From an uncultured Clostridium sp. (GTDB taxonomy: Bacteria; Bacillota; Clostridia; TANB77; CAG-508): DNA of 57,477 nt. A program made the position numbers and the translations under genes. Under the pieces are notes generated by a model, which saw nothing but the letters and a program-made list of their open reading frames with translations, had not been told where the DNA came from and made no database searches. The DNA lies in assembly GCA_930990555.1 (NCBI GenBank), contig CAKNPW010000001.1, positions 99,007-156,483 of the forward strand, in the 5' to 3' direction. Positions 52,599 to 57,477 of the stretch are shown here, piece after piece (positions within the stretch are counted from its first letter, which is position 1; every line of letters begins with the position of its first letter).

Positions 52599-53330
52599 AT
52601 GGGATATTTTGAACACGATTTTGAAATTGGCTTAAGAGATGTAGAAAATCCTAACTATTTAAGTAATAAAGCAATTTTAGCTTTTTTTGAAAATATTGGT
52701 TCTTACCATTCTGATAGTATTAATTTTGGATTAAATGAAATACCTAAAACAAATTCTTCTTGGGTTTTACTTGGTTGGAAAGTTAAAGTTTTAAAAAGAC
52801 CAATTTATGGAGATAAATTACATATAGTTACATGGGCTAGAAATACAGAGAAATTCTCTACCTATCGTGATTATGAAGTGTATAATAAAAATGATGAATT
52901 AGTCATCGTTGGAACTTCTAAATGGGTTTTAATAGATACTACGACTGGCAAATTAAGGCCTATTCCAGAAGAAATAATTCATTTATATAATCCAGATACA
53001 AAAACTGTTTTTCCAAATGAAGAAGCATTACTTTCAAAATTAACAGAATCTGAACATTATGATACTGTTTGTACAAGTATTGTAGGGCGTTCTCAAATCG
53101 ATTTAAACAACCATATGCATAATTTATATTATTTGGATATGGCTTATGAAGTTCTTCCTGAAGAAATTTATAAAAGTAATACATTTGACTTTTTTGAAAT
53201 AGTCTATAAAAAACAAATTAGACTACATGATACAGTAAAATGTTATTATGTTTTAGAAGGAAATACTCATAAAGTAATTATAAAAAGTCTAGATGATAAA
53301 AAGATTCATGCTATTATTGTATTCAAATAG
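52599..53330 (+). CDS. Acyl-ACP thioesterase (FatA/FatB family)
   Basis: The 243-aa double-hotdog protein is the only plus-strand gene. The first hotdog has LSNKAILAFFENIGSYHSD and SSWVLLGWKVKVLKRPIYGD. The second has SQIDLNNHMHNLYYLDMAYE, where the Asp, Asn and His of DLNNH correspond to the catalytic set. It hydrolyses acyl-ACP to release free fatty acids. In bacteria lacking beta-oxidation this can tune chain length or feed an acyl-CoA ligase such as the one at 49660-51534. AGGAGG lies eight bases before the ATG. A shared terminator separates it from the convergent deacetylase. Confidence 0.93.
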   Translation: MGYFEHDFEIGLRDVENPNYLSNKAILAFFENIGSYHSDSINFGLNEIPKTNSSWVLLGWKVKVLKRPIYGDKLHIVTWARNTEKFSTYRDYEVYNKNDELVIVGTSKWVLIDTTTGKLRPIPEEIIHLYNPDTKTVFPNEEALLSKLTESEHYDTVCTSIVGRSQIDLNNHMHNLYYLDMAYEVLPEEIYKSNTFDFFEIVYKKQIRLHDTVKCYYVLEGNTHKVIIKSLDDKKIHAIIVFK

Positions 53331-53340
53331 TGCCTTTAAA

Positions 53341-53368
53341 ACCAGAGCAATATTTAATTTGCTCTGGT
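53341..53368. terminator. Bidirectional terminator between convergent genes
   Basis: A 10-bp perfect stem ACCAGAGCAA / TTGCTCTGGT with an 8-nt loop has T-rich tails on both strands, between the thioesterase and deacetylase stops. Confidence 0.85.
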
Positions 53369-53370
53369 CT

Positions 53371-54234
53371 TTATTTTAAAATATCATATATATTTTCGAA
53401 TACATATCCTTTCTCTTTTAATGCTTGTATTAATTGTGGTAATAATTCATATGTACTTTTTTTAGTTCCTATATCATGCATTAATATAACTACACTATTT
53501 TTATCTCCAATTGTACTTTCTACATAGTTCATCATATCATTTACATTATCTAAGCCTGCTGCATCAGCTGTTAAAGCATTCCAATCTAAATGTGCCACAT
53601 TGTTTTGGTTTAATAAATTAACTGCTTCTGCCTTAACATTTGCATATTTTCCTCCAGATGTTCCTCCTGGAAATCTAAATACCCTAGAATTATAATTTTG
53701 ATCTCCTATTGCATTTTTTATAGCTGTTTCTGTTCGGTTATATTCATCTAATACTGCCTGTGGTGAAGAATATATATTAGTATAAACATGTGTAAAGCTA
53801 TGGTTTGCTATATAATTACCTTCTTGATATGCTCTTTTTACTATATCTGGATATCTTTCGGCATTACTTCCTAATACAAAAAATGTTGCTCTAACATTAT
53901 TCTGCTTTAATATATCCAAAATTGGAATAGTAACAGATTTTGAAGGACCATCATCAAATGTTAGAAAAACTCTTTTATAATCTGAACTATATATGTGTGA
54001 TACTCTATCTACAATTTTATTTTTTTTGGCATTATCCGAAAAGAATAATTCATGAGTAGGTTTATTTTTTGCTAATATCTCACTCTCTATCATACTTATA
54101 TTTTTATTATAATGATGCATACCCAAAAATATCGCTGTAGATATAAGTGATATGATTAATATCAAAACTATTGTAATTATTACTACTTTTTTTATATTCA
54201 AACGAGGTTTTACTTCTATTAAATCTAATGTCAT
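53371..54234 (-). CDS. Membrane-anchored polysaccharide deacetylase (NodB domain)
   Basis: The 287-aa protein has one N-terminal membrane helix (VVIITIVLILIISLISTAIF, residues 17-36) and a CE4/NodB domain outside from about 88. The motifs are complete: TFDDGP with Asp94 and Asp95, NHSFTH with metal ligands His145 and His149, RFPGG (187-191), LDWNA (217-221) and LMHD (His253). It probably N-deacetylates peptidoglycan GlcNAc, which gives lysozyme resistance, or another wall glycan. AGGTGAG precedes the ATG and a near-consensus promoter lies upstream. Confidence 0.93.
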   Translation of the reverse strand: MTLDLIEVKPRLNIKKVVIITIVLILIISLISTAIFLGMHHYNKNISMIESEILAKNKPTHELFFSDNAKKNKIVDRVSHIYSSDYKRVFLTFDDGPSKSVTIPILDILKQNNVRATFFVLGSNAERYPDIVKRAYQEGNYIANHSFTHVYTNIYSSPQAVLDEYNRTETAIKNAIGDQNYNSRVFRFPGGTSGGKYANVKAEAVNLLNQNNVAHLDWNALTADAAGLDNVNDMMNYVESTIGDKNSVVILMHDIGTKKSTYELLPQLIQALKEKGYVFENIYDILK

Positions 54235-54267
54235 TCTTACTCACCTAGCATTTATTTTTTCGCATAT

Positions 54268-54296
54268 ATTATATATCAACAATATTTAAAATTCAA
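54268..54296 (-). promoter_or_regulatory. Promoter of the polysaccharide deacetylase
   Basis: -35 TTGAAT (54296-54291), 17-bp spacer, perfect -10 TATAAT (54273-54268), about 35 bp before the start codon. Confidence 0.75.
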
Positions 54297-54378
54297 TACA
54301 AAATATATTTTGATTTCTGCCTTTATAGTATTTTACATGATTTTTGAACTTTAAGCTCCGGCCCTAAAATTCAAAAAA

Positions 54379-54406
54379 GGGATTTTGAGGAACGTCCCCA
54401 AATCCC
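54379..54406 (-). repeat. REP-like palindrome, copy 3
   Basis: The GGGATTT / AAATCCC arms and the GGAACGTCCCC core are almost identical to copy 1 (GA in place of AA before the core). It lies six bases past the stop of the P-type ATPase gene, in the same orientation and gene-end position as the other two copies. Confidence 0.75.
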
Positions 54407-54412
54407 TATCAT

Positions 54413-57205
54413 TTATGCTTCGTCTTTTGTTGTATTTATTTTTAATAATTTAAATATTTCTACGATTACTAATGGAGCTATTATTAATAAAATTGTTTCT
54501 ATTAAGTTACTCATTGGTAAAATTGGTATACTGAATATATGTCTTAATGTTGGAACTAGTAATATTACAAGCATTAATGCTGCTGATGCTCCTATTGCTA
54601 GCAATAACATTTTGTTGTTAAATGGATGTGTTTTGAATATAGATTTTTTATTATTTCTAATATTAAATACATGTACTAATTCTGAAAATGCTAATACCAT
54701 AAATGCCATTGTTTGACCTATTTCTACTTTTACTTCTTGTGGCTCTACATATTCTGCACCATTTGATAAAGCTTCATCTAAATTTTCTACTTCTTCTACA
54801 CTATATAAGGTTCCTTCTACTTTTACCATAGTAGGTAAATTCTCTTCTGGTGTAGCAAGACCTATTATAAATGCTGCAAGTGTAAGTAAACCAATCATTA
54901 TACCTTGGTATACAACTCTAAAACTCATACCTTTTGTGAATATACCTTTTTGTTTCTTTGGTTTTCTCTTCATTACGTCATCTTCTGCTGGATCTACTGC
55001 TAATGCTAATGCTGGAAGGGAATCTGTTACTAAATTAACCCATAATATATGAATTGGAAGTAGTACTTCTATTAAGCCTATATCTATTCCAAATGCACTT
55101 CCAAGCCAAGGTGTAATTAATATTGCAAGGAATAATACTATAATTTCACCAACATTACTAGAAAGTAAGAATTGAATTGCTTTTAATATATTATCATAAA
55201 TACGTCTTCCTTCTTCTACAGATGATACTATTGTTGCAAAATTGTCATCCGTTAATATTACATCTGCTGCTTCCTTAGAAACATCTGTACCTACAATTCC
55301 CATTGCACAACCAATATCTGCAGTTTTTAATGCTGGTGCATCATTTACACCATCACCAGTCATAGCAACAATTTCTCCGTTTGCTTGCCAAGCTTTTACT
55401 ATTCTGACTTTATGTTCTGGTGATACTCTGGCATATACTGAATATTTTCTAATATTTTTTGTTAAGTCTTCATCTGACATTTCTTCAAGTTCACTACCAG
55501 TAATTGCCTCATCTGCATTTTCTAATATTCCTAACGCTTTTGCTATTGCAACAGCTGTAATTTTATGGTCTCCAGTAATCATGACAGTTTTTATTCCAGC
55601 TGTTTTACATTTTTCTACTGCTACTTTAACTTCTTCTCTTGGTGGATCTATCATTCCAACCATTCCAACAAATATTAGATCATTTTCTATGTTTTTCATT
55701 TCTTCGTCTGTTGGTTCATGATTTAATTCTTTATATGCCATAGATAATACTCTTAGAGCTTCTTTCGCCATTTCAACATTGTATTTATCTATTTCCTTTT
55801 TATAATTTTCTAAATCTGATTTTATTTCTCCATTTACTACATAAGAATTACATCTTGCTAGTAATTCATCGATTCCACCTTTTGTATAAACAAGATATTT
55901 TTCTCCTACTTTATTTACTGTTGTCATTAATTTCCTGTCAGAATCAAATGGAATTTCTTTTACTCTCTTTAGCTCTAAAGTTTCTTTTACGTTATAATTG
56001 ATCTTAAATCCTAAATCTATTAATGCTGTTTCTGTAGGATCTCCTGTTAATTGATTGTTTGCACCAATCTTTGTATCGTTACACAATGTACAAACCTGCA
56101 TTAATCTATCTAATTCGTTACTTATATCTTTTACATTCGCAACTTCTTCTATTTTATTGTTTACAAATACTTTTTGCACTGTCATTTTATTTTGTGTTAG
56201 TGTGCCAGTTTTATCTGAACAAATAACTGTAGCACTTCCTAATGTTTCTACTGCTGGCAATTTTTTTATAATGGCATTTTTCTTTACCATTCTTTGAACA
56301 CCTATAGCTAAAACTATTGTAGAAACTGCTGCTAAGCCTTCTGGAATGGCTGCTACAGCTAAACTTACAGCTGTCATGAACATATCTATTACATCTTTAC
56401 CATAAGCAATTCCTATTACAAATATTACTATACATATTGCAAGTGCTGCTATTCCTAATGTTTTTCCTAATTTATTTAATTTTGTTTGAAGTGGTGTTTC
56501 TGTTCCTTCTGTATCATTAATAATTTTAGCAATTTTACCTACTTCTGTATTCATTCCTGTTTCTACTACAATACCTTTTCCTCTTCCATATGTTATAAGT
56601 GAAGAAGAAAAAAGCATATTTGTTCTATCTCCAAGACTAACTTTTTCATCAACTATTGTTTCTATATTTTTATCTACTGGTACAGATTCACCTGTTAATG
56701 ATGCTTCTTGTGATTTTAAATTTGCACTTTCTACTATTCTTAAGTCTGCTGGTACATAGTCACCTGTATCTAAAACAACAATATCTCCTGGTACTAATTC
56801 TCTAGATTGTACTACTGTTACTTTTCCATTACGTACTACTTTTGATGCATGTGCACTCAGTTTTTGTAGTGCTTCTAGTGATTTTTCTGCTTTACTTTCT
56901 TGTACTACACCTATTATTGCATTAAGTACTACAACTATTAAAATTATAATTGTATCTGTTATTCCTTCCCCTTCTGCAATTCCTACAGCTCCAGATACTA
57001 TTGCTGCAATAATTAAAACAATTATCATAAAATCCTTAAATTGTTCTAAAAATTTAACAAATAAAGATTTTTTCTTTTTTTGTTTTAATTCGTTCATTCC
57101 GTATTTTTCATATCTTGCCTTTACTTGCTCTTCTGTTAAGCCTTCTTTAATATTGGTTTCTAGTTCTTTTTCTATTTGACTTATTCCTTTGTTAAACCAA
57201 CTCAC
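54413..57205 (-). CDS. P2A-type Ca2+/Mn2+ ATPase
   Basis: The 930-aa P-type ATPase has an actuator TGES (171-174), VAAIPEGL in helix 4 (Pro288-Glu289), the phosphorylation site DKTGT (Asp331), TGD and GDGVNDAP in the nucleotide/phosphorylation part, NVGEI in helix 5 and NLVTDSLPALAL in helix 6. Those residues match the SERCA/PMR1 ion sites. The start is GTG, eight bases after AGGAG. The C-terminal helices hold a 30-residue acidic insertion near 800-835 (EEVENLDEALSNGAEYVEPQ). The manganese riboswitch upstream makes Mn2+ export the best guess, with Ca2+ as an alternative. Confidence 0.95.
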   Translation of the reverse strand: MSWFNKGISQIEKELETNIKEGLTEEQVKARYEKYGMNELKQKKKKSLFVKFLEQFKDFMIIVLIIAAIVSGAVGIAEGEGITDTIIILIVVVLNAIIGVVQESKAEKSLEALQKLSAHASKVVRNGKVTVVQSRELVPGDIVVLDTGDYVPADLRIVESANLKSQEASLTGESVPVDKNIETIVDEKVSLGDRTNMLFSSSLITYGRGKGIVVETGMNTEVGKIAKIINDTEGTETPLQTKLNKLGKTLGIAALAICIVIFVIGIAYGKDVIDMFMTAVSLAVAAIPEGLAAVSTIVLAIGVQRMVKKNAIIKKLPAVETLGSATVICSDKTGTLTQNKMTVQKVFVNNKIEEVANVKDISNELDRLMQVCTLCNDTKIGANNQLTGDPTETALIDLGFKINYNVKETLELKRVKEIPFDSDRKLMTTVNKVGEKYLVYTKGGIDELLARCNSYVVNGEIKSDLENYKKEIDKYNVEMAKEALRVLSMAYKELNHEPTDEEMKNIENDLIFVGMVGMIDPPREEVKVAVEKCKTAGIKTVMITGDHKITAVAIAKALGILENADEAITGSELEEMSDEDLTKNIRKYSVYARVSPEHKVRIVKAWQANGEIVAMTGDGVNDAPALKTADIGCAMGIVGTDVSKEAADVILTDDNFATIVSSVEEGRRIYDNILKAIQFLLSSNVGEIIVLFLAILITPWLGSAFGIDIGLIEVLLPIHILWVNLVTDSLPALALAVDPAEDDVMKRKPKKQKGIFTKGMSFRVVYQGIMIGLLTLAAFIIGLATPEENLPTMVKVEGTLYSVEEVENLDEALSNGAEYVEPQEVKVEIGQTMAFMVLAFSELVHVFNIRNNKKSIFKTHPFNNKMLLLAIGASAALMLVILLVPTLRHIFSIPILPMSNLIETILLIIAPLVIVEIFKLLKINTTKDEA

Positions 57206-57240
57206 TATTCATCTCTCCTTTTTTAATATTATACACAAAA

Positions 57241-57360
57241 AGCAAGACTTTAAAAAACTTTTTGTGTTTTCTAAAAGTCTTGCTTACCTACACTAGGTTA
57301 CTAACCAGAATTTTTCGCGACTGTTGATTAGTAGTTTATAAGCTACTCCCTTTTAAAGTA
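57241..57360 (-). promoter_or_regulatory. yybP-ykoY (Mn2+) riboswitch with terminator
   Basis: The leader carries AAAAGGGAGTAGC (57354-57342), CAGTCG (57323-57318), TTCTGG (57310-57305) and GCAAGACTTT (57283-57274), the conserved blocks of the yybP-ykoY aptamer. The last block also forms an 11-bp stem with AAAGTCTTGCT (57241-57251), followed by TTTTGTG. That makes an intrinsic terminator whose 5' arm is part of the aptamer, so Mn2+ binding should prevent termination and turn on the ATPase. I identify it from memory of the consensus. Confidence 0.87.
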
Positions 57361-57365
57361 GTTGT

Positions 57366-57394
57366 ATTTTATCACTTAATAAAAATTTTTTCAA
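57366..57394 (-). promoter_or_regulatory. Promoter of the riboswitch and ATPase
   Basis: -35 TTGAAA (57394-57389), 17-bp spacer, -10 TAAAAT (57371-57366), placing the transcript start just before the aptamer. The bases 57395-57477 show no gene. Confidence 0.8.
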
Positions 57395-57477
57395 TATCTT
57401 TTATATAATTTATTTTATTATTTTGTAGGTTAGTCAATCATATGTCACACTTTTTTGAAAAATATATACTTTGAGTA

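Noticed and set aside
55242..55721. 159-codon plus-strand frame opposite the P-type ATPase
   Set aside because: It is antisense to conserved ATPase sequence, is low-complexity in composition and has no ribosome binding site; the ATPase frame is unambiguous.
1..57477. tRNA, rRNA, integrase, insertion sequence or phage genes
   Set aside because: None was recognised on reading both strands; the only mobile-like signals are the three REP-like palindromes.

Overview
The window is very AT-rich DNA with strong AGGAGG-type ribosome binding sites, short intergenic gaps, 17-bp sigma-A-like promoter spacing and TGA used as a stop. It encodes RuvB, QueH, a Wzm/Wzt exporter and ricin-type lectin hydrolases. 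This suggests a low-GC Gram-positive bacterium, probably an uncultured Clostridia-type Bacillota. That assignment is inferred from composition and gene content, without any database comparison. All genes but one (an acyl-ACP thioesterase at 52599-53330) are on the minus strand, so transcription runs from high to low coordinates.

Layout in transcription order. 54413-57394: a P2A-type cation ATPase behind a yybP-ykoY (manganese) riboswitch with its own promoter and terminator. 53371-54296: a polysaccharide deacetylase. 51757-52571: a divergent pair, an orphan 218-aa protein and the thioesterase. 48611-51588: an acyl-CoA ligase followed by an Alg14/Alg13-type split glycosyltransferase, closed by a terminator. 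16507-48548: a very long surface-polysaccharide region. It holds GT4 and GT2 transferases, an O-antigen polymerase/ligase-like protein, two giant GT2-HAD proteins, an ABC-2 polysaccharide exporter (Wzt/Wzm), a GT2-GT4 fusion, a GtrA-DUF6020 fusion with a GtrB-like partner, two large secreted ricin-lectin hydrolases (glucosaminidase and M14 peptidase), a cadherin-like anchored protein, a GT2/DUF2304/DMT cassette and a GtrII-like protein.

12378-16491: prs with GtrB-like, acyltransferase-3 and GT2 genes. 9611-12281: ruvB and a GT39-like membrane transferase. 7222-9578: two unknown genes, queH, a DUF4230 protein and a 26-aa membrane microprotein. 509-7179: a compact six-gene operon (SDR epimerase, TIM-barrel epimerase/isomerase, GT2, FAD oxidoreductase, GT2, GT-C-like membrane protein) with a consensus promoter and a terminator. 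1-318: a truncated hypothetical gene.

Taken together the window is mostly a cell-envelope glycan factory. Nucleotide-sugar and PRPP supply, lipid-linked sugar synthesis (GtrB/GtrA, DUF2304/DMT), chain assembly, ABC export and wall-remodelling lectin-hydrolases lie side by side. The most unusual signals are five. A paralogous pair of GT2-HAD proteins has one copy that has lost its catalytic residues, and the pair is bracketed by a duplicated promoter-containing repeat. A pseudoknot-like leader lies inside the glycosyltransferase operon. The six-gene operon includes an FAD protein with a four-cysteine cluster. A 26-aa microprotein is coupled to DUF4230. Three copies of a REP-like palindrome sit at gene ends.
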